From: Lineus longissimus | Taxonomy: Eukaryota; Nemertea; Pilidiophora; Heteronemertea; Lineidae | Direction: 5' to 3' | Assembly (NCBI RefSeq): GCF_910592395.1 | Contig: NC_088323.1 | Coordinates: forward strand, 10,401,501-10,465,500 | DNA: 64,000 bases | Part shown: positions 43,756-57,130 of the stretch, piece by piece | Layout of the letters: each line of letters starts with the position of its first letter | Position numbering within the stretch: the first letter of the stretch is position 1 | Position numbers and translations under genes: made by a program | Notes under the pieces: model-generated | Databases searched by the model: none | Seen by the model: the letters and a program-made list of their open reading frames with translations, nothing else | What the model was told of the DNA's origin: nothing

Positions 43756-44261
43756 CGCCTGATACCTAAGTTTAAGGAGACTGGGAGTGTTGGAGACAAT
43801 AATATTGGTCGACCATTTCAGAGGTTATTAAGGAACATTCCGGCAGACATGATTGCAAGAGTCTGTTCGTGTCGCTGCCCTGGATATAGCACATTATTAT
43901 CAATCATTGAAATTTGACTACCTAAAAAGTTTCTAATTTCTGCAAAATGGTGATCCTTATGGAACAATTTGGTGAAAGAAAATTGGAAATATCTTAATTG
44001 TATCAAAATTGAGATGGAAAGTGAAATAGGTCGTTTTTTGATGGACATAATTATGGGGTATATAGGGACACAACCTTAAAAGAATAATTAATAGTGTGAC
44101 CCCAGGTGGCAGCAGTATACAGTAAAATTCTCTCAAACAGATTGTCAAAACAAGCCCAATTACGGTGGTGGAAAATTGCAGGGCATATAGTAGTGGGAAA
44201 TTGGTGGGCATATATATTGTATATATGTTGTTGGACATATAAATGAGTGGGGTATATATAA

Positions 44262-45872
44262 TATATATAAGATGGGGTATGAGGAAATATCAGTGAAAAA
44301 GCCCTATATTCGGGTACAGGTTGTGTGGCCTCACTGTACGTTTTTACCGCGTTAGTTCATTTTGAAGAAATATACTAATTCTCACTCATAAAAGAAAGAA
44401 ATATACTAATTCTCACTCATAAAAGAAAGTGATCAGACGCTTGGCATCTAGATCTCAGTGCTTAAAGGGTTAAATGTCCACGTAACGAAGGGAAAATAAT
44501 ACAATTTGTCAAAAAACACCTCAAAGATTTTCTAAGATGGGGTATGAGGAAACTGATCATTCGCTTGGCGGCTAGATCTCCGATAAGACATGTGGAAAAC
44601 CTCAAGATCAGCGAAAAGCCATATACATGTATGTGTTAGGTGTACAAAAATGTACTGTACTTTTTTACCGAGTTTACCGGAATGTTTTTCTTTCACAATG
44701 TCACCGTAACGTAGGAAAATTACCTAAGTATATATATTGCAATTTTGCTGGCTGCGTGGAATCAGGCCCACGGTCATACAGCACTCATGCTCATGAGTAG
44801 TACTTGACGTCAAAGATGGAAATGAAGACCAAATAACCTTTATACAGATGTACGCCATGTTCAAGCGCTGTCCGTTTTGACCGAGTCAGGACGTCAATTG
44901 AGATATCAGTCCTTGTACAATGTAGGATACGTAACGAAATAAAGATGTACAGGGTCAAAAAATACACGAACGCATTTTTTACCTGAGCCCTAATGAGAAA
45001 AACTCGAGGTCAACAGAGAGCCCTTTATTAGGGTCTTACATACAGCTTTTTCGCTGTATGTAAAACAAAGAGTCAGGGGGAGGCAACATCTGTGGACGCA
45101 TGGACCCTCACTCATCATTTTCTTCCACACTCGACCCTATAATAGGGTGTCATGAAATTCAAAGATATGACATCTTTTGGTACATGCATACATGCAGGTA
45201 GAAAAACATCGGTGTCAACGTAATACTCCTTATACTGATGCACGTTAGGTGTACAAACTGTACACTTTTACCGCGTTAGTTCATTTTTGATAAGACTCTC
45301 TCATGGATGAAACTAGTCATTCGCACGGCGGTTAGATTTCCGTGCATCAAAGGGTTAAATGTCAGCGTTACAAAAGGAAAATACTAGGCCTACAAATATT
45401 TTTTAAGATGGGGTATGAGGCAATATCAGTGAAAAAGCCCTATAGGCTATATTCAGGTGCAGGTTGTGTGGCCACACTGTATTTACGTTTTTACCGCGTT
45501 AGTTCATTTTTGAAGATATATACTAATTCTCTCTCACGAAAGAAAGTGATCAGTCGCTTGGCATCTTGATCTCAGTGCTTAAAGGGTTAAATGTCCACGT
45601 AACGAAAGGAAAATAATACAATTTGTCAAAAAACACCTCAAAGATTTTCTAAGATGGGGTATGAGGAAATATTATTGGGAGGGCCCTAAGTGCAGGTTAT
45701 CTGGACACACTGTTCGTTTTAACATCGTTTGTTCATTTTGATTATCTCTCACAAAAGAAACTGATCATTAGCTTGGCGGCTAGATCTCCGGCTTAAAGTG
45801 TTATTATGTCAATGTTCGAAAGATAAATCCAATGTATATCTGTCAAAAACACTACAAAGATTTTCTAAGATG
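44262..45872 (+). repeat. Interrupted tandem array of ~240-bp units
   Basis: Units begin AAGATGGGGTATGAGG (44268, 44535, 45406, 45652) and share TTTTTACCGCGTTAGTTCAT, GTGATCAG(T/A)CGCTTGGC, AAAGGGTTAAATGTC and CAAAAAACACCTCAAAGATT. The first unit has an internal 30-bp duplication (GAAATATACTAATTCTCACT repeated). About 500 bp of other DNA (44740-45240), including a perfect 11-bp-stem hairpin at 45036-45064 (TTACATACAGC arms), splits the array. Confidence 0.7.
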
Positions 45873-46979
45873 AGGCATCAGTGGCCACTCTACCCTACGC
45901 TCACTTGCACAAGGGCCACGGAGAGACTGTCATTGTGTGGAATGATTTTTATATCTAAGTGGTAGCGATATTTATTTGTGAACCAAGAAATTTGTTTTGC
46001 TCTCTTCCCAATCACTGCGTATGACGACGGGGTGTTAAAAAGAAAAGCTTGTAACCGAAGATATCTACTGATCGACCTTATTGTCTGAACCATCGAATCT
46101 GAACCATGGGAGAAGAAAGGACCTGATGAAAAAGGCCCGAGTAGCCTATCCTTATGTTGATGTTGAAGTGAAAAAGTAGACCGGATTTCATAGAGGACTT
46201 CAAATCCAAAAATGTAGGCCTGCATTGTAAGATTCCTTAATAGAAAACTTTATTATAAACGATTACAAACCTGCGCTGTTTTGATGATAATATCCACTGT
46301 AATTCCAATAAAATGCTTTTACGAAGAACACATGAAATACACGACTGCTAACACTCATCACCATTGAAAAGTGCGCGAAATCGATGGAATGTGACCTACT
46401 CCTGATTCTAGGCCATCTCTATTGTTTTACTTCGGTCCAGGCACTCGGCTCATGACACAGGAAAAAAAGCGTAACTTCGTCACTCCCGGGAAGTCCTCGA
46501 TATAGGGCAAACCTGCAGAGACCGCCACTGGACAGTGCCCGTTGTATATTGGGATAGAGGGGACACTTACCATGGTTATGGGGACACTTTCCAGGACGCT
46601 GTATCTCCATTGATTAAGGCATTTTAAAGCGTTATGTCTCGACCGTATAAAGTGGACCAGCCTTTGGCAACTTAACGCACTTCGTGTCCACTTAATAGAG
46701 TAAAAAAACCATTGAAGTCAACTTAACTGAGGGTGAACAAAAGTAATATATACAACCTCTGTATGTAGGTTTGATTTTCATGCGGGATTTCTAGGTCTCA
46801 TTTCAATACCCCATAATTGGCACTGTACGCCTATATATATATATATGAAACATTCAAAAAGGTGTACAGTACAGTACTGTTTTTTCAACATAAAGGATTG
46901 CAGAGTGAAATTTGTTAGCACTTCATACAGACTTGCATGGGATTACTTTGACTATCATGTAAATATTTACCTGTGGACA
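45873..46979. other. Gene-free stretch
   Basis: Only spurious short ORFs are present. I see no repeat ends or RNA features up to the CACTA-like element. Confidence 0.45.
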
Positions 46980-47419
46980 CACTGCACGAAATGGGTTGAA
47001 ATACGTCTGTTACGTCTGTTATACTGTGATCAGTATTCTAGCTGTGATATGTGTTATACTTACAATATACTGGGATATACTGAGATGTTGTATATTTCGA
47101 ATATAATGATCAGTATATCACGGCATATTCTGTACCCCTAGTATACCAAGATGTATATCCCAATATACTAGGTTTATCAATGTGTTATACTGAAGAAAAA
47201 TATGCAATTATATGGGAAAAGAAATGCGATAATATAACACATGATATCATGGAATCTGTGCAGTATAGAATATAAACTTGAGAAATGCTGCGTCAGTATT
47301 TCATAGGAAATGTAAGTATATCCTCCCCCATTCCTCCCCTTGTTAATGTGCATTCTGGGATTGAGTATCAATGTGATATATTCAGTTCTATTTCAAGATA
47401 TGCTGCATTAAAAGTTGTT

Positions 47420-48728
47420 GGATGAAGTGTGTACTGTTAAAATACTGTCACAGTATTACAAATGGAACTCTCTCATCGTTTTTACTTAGATGTTATGGGC
47501 GTGTGATCGCCACTAGATGCCAGTGCGATTGCCGAGAGCGTGAAGACAAAGGCACAATGACCTGTCCTCAGTTTTGGGGCACTAAACTGGCGAGGTGGAC
47601 GGGTTAAGGGCGAACTACGAACATTTGGCTAACCTAACACTGAAGGCTGGTGATTTTCGACTTACATATTATAGGCCTTCTTCCCCAAAATTGGCCTGGG
47701 TAGCTTAGAACAGCTAAGGATTAGGCCTACTGATGGCACTGAACGACAATGGTATAGGGACAGTTTAATTTTGCCCCTTGAAATACTGCAGAGACACTGC
47801 AGCTTAGGACAGAACTCCGTCGGTTTTATTTAAAGGGGTATGCCATTCGTTATTAGTTGTGGTCCAGTTAGAAATAGAAATCCACTGATACATCATAATG
47901 ACGTAGTTCAGTTACATGTATGCAGACAAATCTGCTGTCATGTGGTTCTAACCACCGACGAGTGTGCGAGGCCGGCCGGGAAGGAGGATACGACGTACTG
48001 ACTCCGGATATTTGAGGAAGGGGATACATTATAGTATTCAATGTAATCAGGTGCCTCCCATATCGTTGACCATGATTATGAATTAAAACTTAAAGAAATA
48101 TAAAAATATAAATTGTGGCACCACGAAACACCCCCTTTCCCGACTTCTAGATACGCGCTTTGACATTATATGTCATATCATACTTGTAGTTTGTGTACAT
48201 TATACATGTAATTATATAGTACATGTATATGGCATTTCTGGGCCAGATTGATTGTCGCTGCCCAACCCTATATTATTGTACAACCCCCCCCCCCCCCGAT
48301 CTCAAATATCTTTTATCCCTCAATATATGTAGGCCTACTTCCTTTCTGTATCAAACATTCATATTTGGCAACATTAAAATGACTCTATTTAGGCAGCATG
48401 CAGCCTGGTAGGCGCTATAAAGCACAGTCTCCAAGCGGGGGCTCTGCCATCTCACAGTAAGTCAACCTACCAATGCAAAAGTTTGGGAAAAGGACGATCT
48501 TCAACCCTCCTCCTTTTTAATATATAATAGGTGCTGTTTGGCATACTTTCATCGCAACAGGCGCACGTTTTCCATTTGTACTCTCTGGCGGGCACCCGCC
48601 TCGCCACCCGCCTTGCATCATCGTCCATGACGTCAGCAGTGGCGGGAATGTACAATGTAGGCTAACGGTCACTTGAACTCTAGAAGTGAGGGTACCTACA
48701 TCGCACTGCTGCTGTTCCGATTTTTAAG
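47420..48728. other. Left part of the CACTA-like element upstream of its gene
   Basis: No further gene is visible. A C-run lies near 48284. GCCACTAGATG-like DNA and CpG-bearing sequence near 48590-48650 precede the first exon and may hold its promoter. Confidence 0.4.
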
Positions 48729-51682
48729 ATGGCTAATATTCAAGGAAGATTTCATAGTACTCCGACATCGTCGAGGAACAATCGGGGAGGCTCTATGACA
48801 AGCAGGTCTGAAGGTTCACGATCTGCCGGGACGAGGGATGCCATTAGAGACGTATTCCAAGACAATATGGATGTGTTAATTGATGGGGTGACCAAATGTA
48901 TTGAAACTCTTGGCGAAAAAGTAAGTAATAGTAGTTTTCTCGTAATAATTCCTAGTACCATGCAGGATCACAGAGATACATTCTGCTGTGCGGCCAACTG
49001 GCGCTATCAATTTTTAATCTCTCTAGAACTGTTATTAATGCTTTATTGAAAGTTTTTCTAACCGCACCGTTCATACGTGTAGTAGCAACTACCTAGTGTA
49101 TGCAGCCATCAGCCAAGACAACGACGAAGGCAACGCAGCAGGCATCATAGCACAGGATACACGCATCATGATACAACTTGCGAAAATGATTTTTCGTTCC
49201 TAGTTGGCCTCAAATATTATATGAGTTATATCATGAATGTAGCCTAAGCATTGGGAACAAGGTCGCCTACCTGTAAGTGGAGTGGCTGGGGTTACATAAT
49301 ATAACGTGAGTCGAGAAGCTGGCTTCGGTCTGTGTGTTTGTCAATTTTGTTAACCATCGTTACCCAAGTACGCAAAAACAAACTGGTTAATTACCTGCAT
49401 TTGGTTTGATCGTGTCGGAAAAGAAAATAACGAAATTTTGTTAAAACATTTCGCCGACTCTGTCTTTATAGATGAAACAGGGATTCGACCGACTTGGTCA
49501 AAAAATCAAAGGTCTGAGCGAGCGGCTTACGGACATTGAGGACCGTATAATCCAAATGGAGCAGCGGCTCACGGTGGAGACTGATGGGGCAGGGGCAGAA
49601 GGTGCAGCAAGAGTGCAGAGGAGAGGAAAGACTCCGACTGCAATTAAGGTAAACTTATATCAGTTACTTTCAGAATGTTTGAAATGGAGGGGAGGGGTTC
49701 TCCAAACTAGGATTATGGAAATGAGGGCAAATGACATGATAATAATGTGTTGCCTGGGCATCTGAAGGCATCCTGAAAACCTTTGTTTCCCCGTTGAGCG
49801 CTTCATGAGCAACTGCAACGGACTAACATCTACTAGTACTCAATATCACAAAAATAATATCATTAACATGTAATGCAAGCATAGCAATTCATTTGATGTC
49901 TACAAGTCAGAATCTTACGGTAATTCACTGTTCATCAGACGAATGAGACAATGCACTCATCATCTCAATGTCATCATCATCATCGTCATCAGTATATTAC
50001 TATCGCCATTGCCAATTGTTTCCTTCTATTATTTTCAGACTGCTGTACACGCATGCTACAATGCTGAGGGAAATGAACTGCAGTACAATGTCAATGAAAC
50101 GTAAGTACCGTGTTGTGTAAATTGACGAATTGATACGCTATACAGCCTCCCACCGGTGTATGCCACCATAAAAAAACTACCTCGGCAACTAATTTTAAGA
50201 TGCGAATAACTCTTTCATCATGCTCCATTAGATGTAAAATGCAGTCAAACGGTACGTTTTTTAATCTGATGACACTTCTTTTTCACGCCCGGGTCCATGT
50301 CGCTGCAAATGATATTTCACAGTCAAGCAATTTTACCTTTACTTTTTCAGTTTCAAGAGTCTCCACAATGAAAAAGTGTCGGCTCACATATCGGCCGTGG
50401 TCCGCCAAGCCCAAAATGAGGCCCCAATGGATACGATCAGAGGTAAGATCGATGAGCTCCAAGTGATTTTGTACCAGTTACCAGTGCTCATTATATTCTA
50501 TCGCAGTGAACCGCACTTGTAATCTATTCATTAGATACATAGATGTACTGTTTTTATTTCAGTGTCAGCCCAGCGCTTGTTCACCAGCCGGAAAAGGGCG
50601 GCGAAGGAGAGGGAAATGTCAGAGGAAGCGGCTGCCACCAACAAGATGTTAAAGACTGTCAGATCGAGGAAGAAGCGGGTAAGATGAATATTAATGTTTA
50701 CATTATTCGACCCTCTTCGACTTCGAATTCACTCAATCACTGATGAGGACCCTGGTTCGTTGGCTGGTTGGGCTTAGCCAATGTGTACTGTTGATTTGGT
50801 AGCCGAAGTGTACTGTTTTGTTGCCTTAATTACAATTACATGCACTTTCACACTTGTAAGAATCCATCCCAAAAGACAACATAACCAACTGACGACAAAG
50901 ACAATTATGAAGAAAATCAACAACACTATAAACTGGTCGGCAGTTTCTTTTGGGTTTGAGATCTTTTACAGTGGTGCTGTAACAAAATATGACAGGGTGG
51001 GGGGGGGGGGGGGGGGCGATTTCATGGAGAGCAGCATGACTTTTTTGCAAACATTTCTACAAGTTTAACCAACAGGAATATAGCTCCTCGACTGAGGTTC
51101 TGGGTAATCGACCACAGAACAGTAATGTTTGAATAGGGAGAAACTCTTACACAAGGTTGACAGCAAGCAGATCAACACAGTCTGAATCTCGTTGCTCCAT
51201 TTGTCCACGTCTTTTTCAGCCTGGACTCTATATTTCCTCGGGTCCATTCACAAAACCTTTCAAGAAAGGCTAAGGAAGGAGTTACCCTACCACTCTGCAC
51301 ACAGAAATTCCCCTTTTCTCCTATATATAGCATTTACTTATTTTTCTTACAGATGGACCATTGTTGATAGCAGCCATGTTTGTGATCAAATAGAACAGTC
51401 GTGAATATTCAATTGATGTTATTATCATTACTATCATTTCAGCTTTTCCAGTCGAGGAGCCGACACCTACGAGGGGCAGAGGAGAAAGATCTCTGGGATA
51501 AGGTGAAGGAGCGGGACATGTCTGCTGAGGAGGACGCCGAGGATGGAGGAGAGAAAGTCCTGCGGCGGATTTCCAACGCAAGAAAGAGAAAGCCAGAGGT
51601 GAACGAACTAGTCGCAGTATTGGACTCACGAATGGATGCCAATACTGAGTGGAACAGTGCCCCGAAACTGCGACGGATTTGA
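48729..51682 (+). CDS. Six-exon coiled-coil protein carried by the CACTA-like element
   Basis: Exons: 48729-48920, 49472-49648, 50039-50100, 50351-50442, 50563-50678, 51443-51682. All have GT-AG borders and agreeing phases (0, 0, 2, 1, 0) and give 292 residues. The N-terminus is Ser/Arg-rich (GGSMTSRSEGSRSAGTRD). Helical heptad-like segments follow (DNMDVLIDGVTKCIETLGEK, then GFDRLGQKIKGLSERLTDIE). Next is a basic stretch (KTVRSRKKR), then an Arg/Glu-rich end with AEEKDLWDKVKERD and a final KLRRI. I recognise no catalytic domain. By position it may be an accessory or DNA-binding protein of the element (inference). AATAAAA follows the stop at about 51740. No frame damage is seen, so it may be functional. 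Confidence 0.65.
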
Positions 51683-52650
51683 AAATTAAGATCTTGTGTA
51701 AATGAAATCAAGTACATGTAAGGAAACATGAAATATAAAAATAAAATTCAATGAAGATTAAGAATTTTTTGTGGAGTTATTTCCATAAACCTGCTTTACG
51801 GATAAAAGGCAAATCGGTTGGACGTGTGCATAACCACGTAGCCATACCACTACCCCCACCCCCACCCCGCCACCCCCACCCCCGAGCGGCAGTCACTGGA
51901 ATATACTGACATATGTTCAGATAATTTACACATAATACTCAAGGATATGTACATAATTCCCATCATACTACAGGATATCCCCACCATCATTGGAATACAC
52001 TTCCCGAATACTGACATATAATGGGATATCTCGACAGAACCGGACGATATGCTGGAATATATCCGAATAATCAACTCATTATACTAAAGGACACGTAAAT
52101 AATTCCCATTATACTGCAGGATATCTGGTCAATATCTGTCAGCATGTCTGAATACATCCCATGATACGGCCAGTATACGGCAAGTATACGGTCAGTATTA
52201 CTGACATATACTGACCTATACTGGCATAGAATAATGCGATATACTGTGCGTATAATGTGATTTCCCTAAGAATATTGTCAATATATTGTGGTATACCGCG
52301 TTATACTGTGAGAATATTGGAAAATATTGAGTCATTATAACACATGGTTACAAATGTTCCGGATCATTTGATATACTGACATTGCACTGACTCATGATAC
52401 TTGAAGTATCCTGCCAGTATTTTTCATTCTACGTCATAACATGCCTCATATACTGAAATATATTGTCTCATTGAAGTCATTATTTCAACCCATTTCGTGC
52501 AGTGACAATGCCTACACAATGCATTTGGAAGACTATTTAACTCTTGATCATATATGGACTAGTATCGGAATATTATTAATATCACTTTTGTGCATGATAG
52601 GAAAAGAGAAGCAAGTTGGAATATACTTTTCCTCTTTTTGGTTTGTATAA

Positions 52651-54330
52651 TATGTTTCAAATATGCATGCCGTGCTATGGTTTGTCATTGAACAAACATT
52701 GATGAGGTCTCTTAAAAGCACAGGAGGTCTTACTCGTGGCAGTGGGATGACTGAGGACATGCGCAATCTATGGACATTGTCTGCACCCGTGACTTCAGAG
52801 TACAACAGTGCGATGCAGGATTTCACCGACCTGACTTACACTACAAGTCCGCAACACAAAGACTCCACTGAAGCGCGAATCAAAAGAGATACATCTGATC
52901 TTGAGAAAATTCGATTGAAGCTTGCTGCCTGCTCACCGTTCACTTCAGATCCTACTCTGAGGAATATCGTCAATGGGATCGTAGCTGGTCAAGATGTGAA
53001 TGTACATGACTTTGAATCAGTTGGGAACAAGATAATAGAGGATATGATCGGAAAATCGGCATTCGCCTACAAATTCAAGCGAAAGGACCGAGCCAAAACC
53101 CTTGGGAATATCTCTGCCGTGAAGATTGCCGCTGATCGCACAATTGATCCTGCTCTCCTTTTCCAACGTTTCCTTGTTGTGTCGAGGTCAGGAGATCTTT
53201 CCCAGGATGAGGTTTTGAGTTATGAACTGAGCCCCTTCCCTCCAGCCCTCTTTGAGACAAGGAACATTCTTCGAAAAGCAGACAAACCGCAACTTGCACA
53301 GGCAATTCGAGACCATGTGACAGGCTTATCAAGTGAGGCGGTCCTGTACCCTGTACCTGAAACAGATTGTTACGTGTTGGATGGTGGTTCGTTGCTGCAC
53401 CTTGTACCGTGGATGAGAGGACAAACATATGGTCAGATAGCAGACTCCTATGCAGACTTCGTGGTGAGACACTACGGTCAAGCGACAGTTGTCTTTGATG
53501 GTTATGGCGAAGGGCCATCTATAAAGGACAATACACATCAAAGACGGGGGAAAAACACGCACCCTCTGTTTAACTTCACGGCAGAAACAGAGTTTTCCGG
53601 GAAAAAGGAGGATTTCCTGTCCCGTGACAAAAACAAGGCAGGGATGATTGGACTCATCAGCACGGCACTTGCTAAACGAGGGTGCCACATCATTCAGTCG
53701 CCAGGGGATGCGGACGTTGATATCGTCAAGGCTGCTGTTGATCGTTCGCGCACTTGTACCACAACTTTGGTTGGTGAAGATACAGATTTGCTAATCCTAC
53801 TGCTACACTATGCTAGAACAGACAATCAGACGATTTATTTCCGTTCCGACGCAAACAAGCAGTCAAAGGACCACAAGGACAAAGTCTATAACATCAACCT
53901 CTTGAAAGAAACCCTAGGAGATGATGCGTGCAATGAGCTGCTCTTTCTTCATGCCTACACAGGTTGTGATTCAACATCTAGGATCTTTGGCATAGGCAAA
54001 AAGTCAGCCTTCCAGAAATTAGTGAAACCTGATCCTGTCATGAAGTCCTGCGCTAGCACATTTATTCATCCAAATAAATCTCCGGAGGAAATATCCGAAC
54101 AAGGCCAAGACCTGATGGTTAATCTCTTTGGCGGAAAGTCTAAGGACACGCTATCATCGCTGCGCCATATCATTTTCACCAAGAAAGTTGCAACCGCTAA
54201 AGCATTTGTCACCCCAGAAAGACTTCCCCCAACTTCTCCAGCCACACGATACCATAGCCTACGTGTTTACTACCAAGTCATGGTGTGGATGGGTATGGAA
54301 AACGAACTGAATCCTAGGGATAGGGGATAA
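52651..54330 (+). pseudogene. FEN/PIN-like nuclease gene, 5' part before LINE insertion
   Basis: The open frame (ATG 52663) starts with VIEQTLMRSLKSTGGLTRG, typical of the middle of a large invertebrate protein family, so the true N-terminus lies upstream or is lost. The nuclease part has spaced acidic motifs like FEN1/XPG proteins: VLDGGSLL, VVFDGYG (about 53489), GDADVD (about 53704), GEDTDLLILLLHY (about 53773), then HAYTGCDSTSRIFGIGKK (about 53950) with a helix-hairpin-helix-like end. Metal-dependent cleavage of flap or branched DNA is the family role; for this protein it is inference. The frame ends at 54330 where the LINE tail begins, and the remaining C-terminus is at 57131-57367. Confidence 0.7.
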
Positions 54331-54379
54331 TAATAATACGAGTCTTATATAGCGCAGTATCCAACCATTAACTGGCCGC

Positions 54380-55804
54380 TCAAAGCGCTTGATAGGCCTC
54401 TTTAAAAAGCAAATGTTTCAGTTGTCCCTTGAAAGATAACAGAGAGCTGCAGTTCCTAACAGTTGAAGGAAGTTTGTTCCACAGCTGAGGAGCTCCAATT
54501 GAAAATGCTCTACCACCGACTGACATGACATTGGCCTTTGGGATAGACAGAAGAACGGCCGATGAAGAGCGCAGAGTTCGAGAAACGGTATGAACGGAGA
54601 GAAGTTCTGAAAGGTATTGGGGAGCAAGTTGGTGAAGACACTTGTAAGTAAGAAGGAGAACCTTGTACTTGATGCGCTGTTGCACAGGAAGCCAATGTAG
54701 AGACCTGAGTACTGGGGAAATGGAAGATCGTTTCTTGGTCTTGGTAATTAGGCGAGCGGCAGAATTTTGTACCTTCTGTAGGGGTATAATTGTTGAATTG
54801 GGACAACCAAGGAAAAGGGAATTACAGAAATCCAGGCGAGATATTACAAGAGCCTGGACATATAACCTGGTGGTATTTGGAGTTAGATATTTTCTGATTT
54901 TCCCGATGTTACGAATGTGAAAATTGGTGGCCCGTACACATGTGTTAATGTGTTCTTTGAAATTGAAATCACGGTCCAAGATCACACCCAAATCTCTTGC
55001 AGAAACAGAAGAATATACATTTGCATCAATGATACGGATGGCGGGGAGATTAATAGTGCTGCTGAACCTGCGGGAACAGATTAGCAGAATCTCGGTCTTG
55101 TCGCCATTACAGCTAAGAAAGTTGTCGACCAACCAGAGATTTAAATCGTGGACAGCATTAGAGATCTTGGAGCAGGTGGTACTAATCTCAGTTATAGTGA
55201 AGGCCACATACAATTGACTGTCATCAGCATATAAGTGGTACATAATGGCATGCTTACGGATGATTCCACCCACTGGGGTAGTGTAGACAGTAAAAAGTAC
55301 TGGTCCCAGTATAGAACCCTGGGGAACACCGAACTTGATAGGACTAGGTCTTGACAATTTGCCGTCAATGCATACCTCTTGTGATCTGTTATCAAGATAA
55401 GACGAAACCCATGCCAGTGCTGTGCCAGTAACACCCATAGCAGCAAGTCTCTGAAGTAGTCTGGAATGGTCCACAGTGTCAAATGCGGCGCTCATATCGA
55501 GTAATACAAGGAGTACACACTTCTTTTCATCAAGTGCATGAATTATGTCATTGTGTACTCGCAATAGTGCCGTTTCAACACTGTGAAGTGGTTTGTAAGC
55601 AGATTGAAACTTGTCAAGAGCACCGTTTTCAGCAATATGGCTTGATAACTGATTGCAAACCACCCTCTCCAAAACCTTTGAAAGGAAGGACAGGTTAGAG
55701 ACAGGCCTGTAGTTTTTGAGTGTGTCAGCATCTAAGGATGGCTTCTTAATCAAGGGATTAAGAATAGCTCGTTTGAAAGAGCTTGGCACCATGCCACTTT
55801 CCAA
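54380..55804 (-). pseudogene. LINE ORF2: reverse transcriptase
   Basis: 474 residues. Motifs are [64 protein letters not shown] and the catalytic LYADDSQLY, followed by a thumb region with [20 protein letters not shown]. This set is characteristic of the CR1/L2 group. It is displaced by one base from the endonuclease frame (about 55785-55800) and is otherwise uninterrupted. Confidence 0.9.
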
Positions 55805-57128
55805 TGACTATCTTGACAATCAGGCGCATAATGTCTCCTGGTAGGCACTTCCTAAGCAAAGATGTTGGGAGTGGGTCTAATGCACACTGTATTGGTTTCA
55901 TGTCACTAATGAGTTTGAGTAGCCCGTGTTCAGTTACAGGCTTAAATACATCAAGGTATGAAGTCAGTGAATAATGTTCATCTAATGATTCATTCGAAAC
56001 TGACGCTGGAAACTTGTCTCTGATGAGTTGCACCTTCTCACTGAAAAATGAACTGAACCGTTCAGCAAGTTCAGAAGAACACTCATGACTAGGCAGAGTA
56101 ACAGACCCCCTTCCATACAGAAGTGATTTAACAGTCTTGAAAGTCTCTGTAGTTGGTGAATTGAGAAGACGAGCTGAAAAATGTTCCACCTTGGCAGCTT
56201 CGATCATTTTGTCAACATTACGAGCTTGACTCTTCCATACCTGCCGATCAACGGTGAGTTTACTCCGGCGGTATTTTCTCTCGAGCTTGCGCTCCAGCTT
56301 CCTGGCAAGAATGATATCATCGTTGAACCAGGGGACGTTGGGTCGCACATGCACAAGTTTCGACTTGGCAGGTGCATGCTTGTCTAGAAGGGAAGCAAGC
56401 AATCGATCATAGCTATCAACGAGTGACTCGAGATCGGAAGACAAATCTAAGCCTTGAACACCATCAGAAACATCAGAAGCAAAAGATTTGATGTCAATTG
56501 ATTTGACCTTCCGGTATCTAATAGTTTTAACAGGCAATGGCGGCTTGGCCATGTTGACCGTGAACGACACTGCATAGTGATCGGAGATGCTGGCATCTGA
56601 TACATGAATGTTGGACACAGATGCATCACCGACCCTTGAAATAACAGCATCTAACAAGTGGCCCTTGTCATGGGTTGATTTGTCAACGTGCTGTAGAAGA
56701 TGATGATGTGCAAGAATGTCAGTGAATCTCAACGTGTCTGGGTGGTCAGTTTTTTCAAGATGAAAGTTAAAGTCTCCAGTGAGAATCAACTTGTCATGTG
56801 GCGTCTTTAAGGATATAACACTAATTAACGTATCGAACTCCTCAAAGAAAATTCCACGGTTTGAGTCGGCACTTGGTCCTTTCTCCGGCCTATAAACCAA
56901 GAGAAGCGAATACACACGAGTGTTCCAAGTAATCCTTGCTTGAAGACATTCAAAACTTTTCGGCCACGACACGGATTTCACAGTGCATTCCAGAGATGAC
57001 CTGAACATTATACCAACTCCGCCTCCTCGTCTCCCAGGCCGTGGAACATGTCTAAAAGTATATCCATCAATGTTAATGGCAGCAACTGAAGCCGTATCAG
57101 TATTGGTAAGCCATGTTTCTGTTATCAA
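55758..57128 (-). pseudogene. LINE ORF2: apurinic-like endonuclease
   Basis: The frame (456 residues) opens at ITETWLT, which is the E-x-W-L region of an APE-type endonuclease. The very N-terminus is missing. It contains RGGGVGIMFRSS, LTGDFNFH (catalytic Asp/Asn) and SDHYAVSFTV (catalytic Asp-His), then a linker region toward reverse transcriptase. It runs out of frame at about 55790. Confidence 0.85.
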
Positions 57129-57130
57129 CA

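Larger units (their letters stand above)
46980..52504 (+). mobile_element. EnSpm/CACTA-like DNA transposon
   Basis: The left end CACTGCACGAAATGGGTTGA continues AATA. The right end (52481-52504) is its exact inverse for 24 bp. The element is bounded by ACA on both sides (46977-46979 and 52505-52507), a 3-bp duplication. CACTG termini plus a 3-bp duplication are the marks of EnSpm/CACTA. Both subterminal regions (about 47010-47420 and 51890-52480) are packed with short TATACTG/CAGTATA motifs, like CACTA subterminal repeats. The interior carries one six-exon gene and no DDE transposase that I can see. Confidence 0.75.
54331..57130 (-). mobile_element. CR1/L2-like LINE inserted in the nuclease gene
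   Basis: On the minus strand the element starts inside its endonuclease domain (57130) and ends at a (TTA)n tail (plus TAATAATAAT at about 54329-54340). 3' microsatellite tails are typical of CR1/L2 elements. Host codons on both sides read through if the 2.8 kb is left out. It is 5'-truncated and carries one frameshift between endonuclease and reverse transcriptase. Confidence 0.85.

Noticed and set aside
53075-53688. Minus-strand ORFs of 119-147 residues opposite the nuclease gene
   Set aside because: They are shadows of the plus-strand coding frame and have no motifs of their own.
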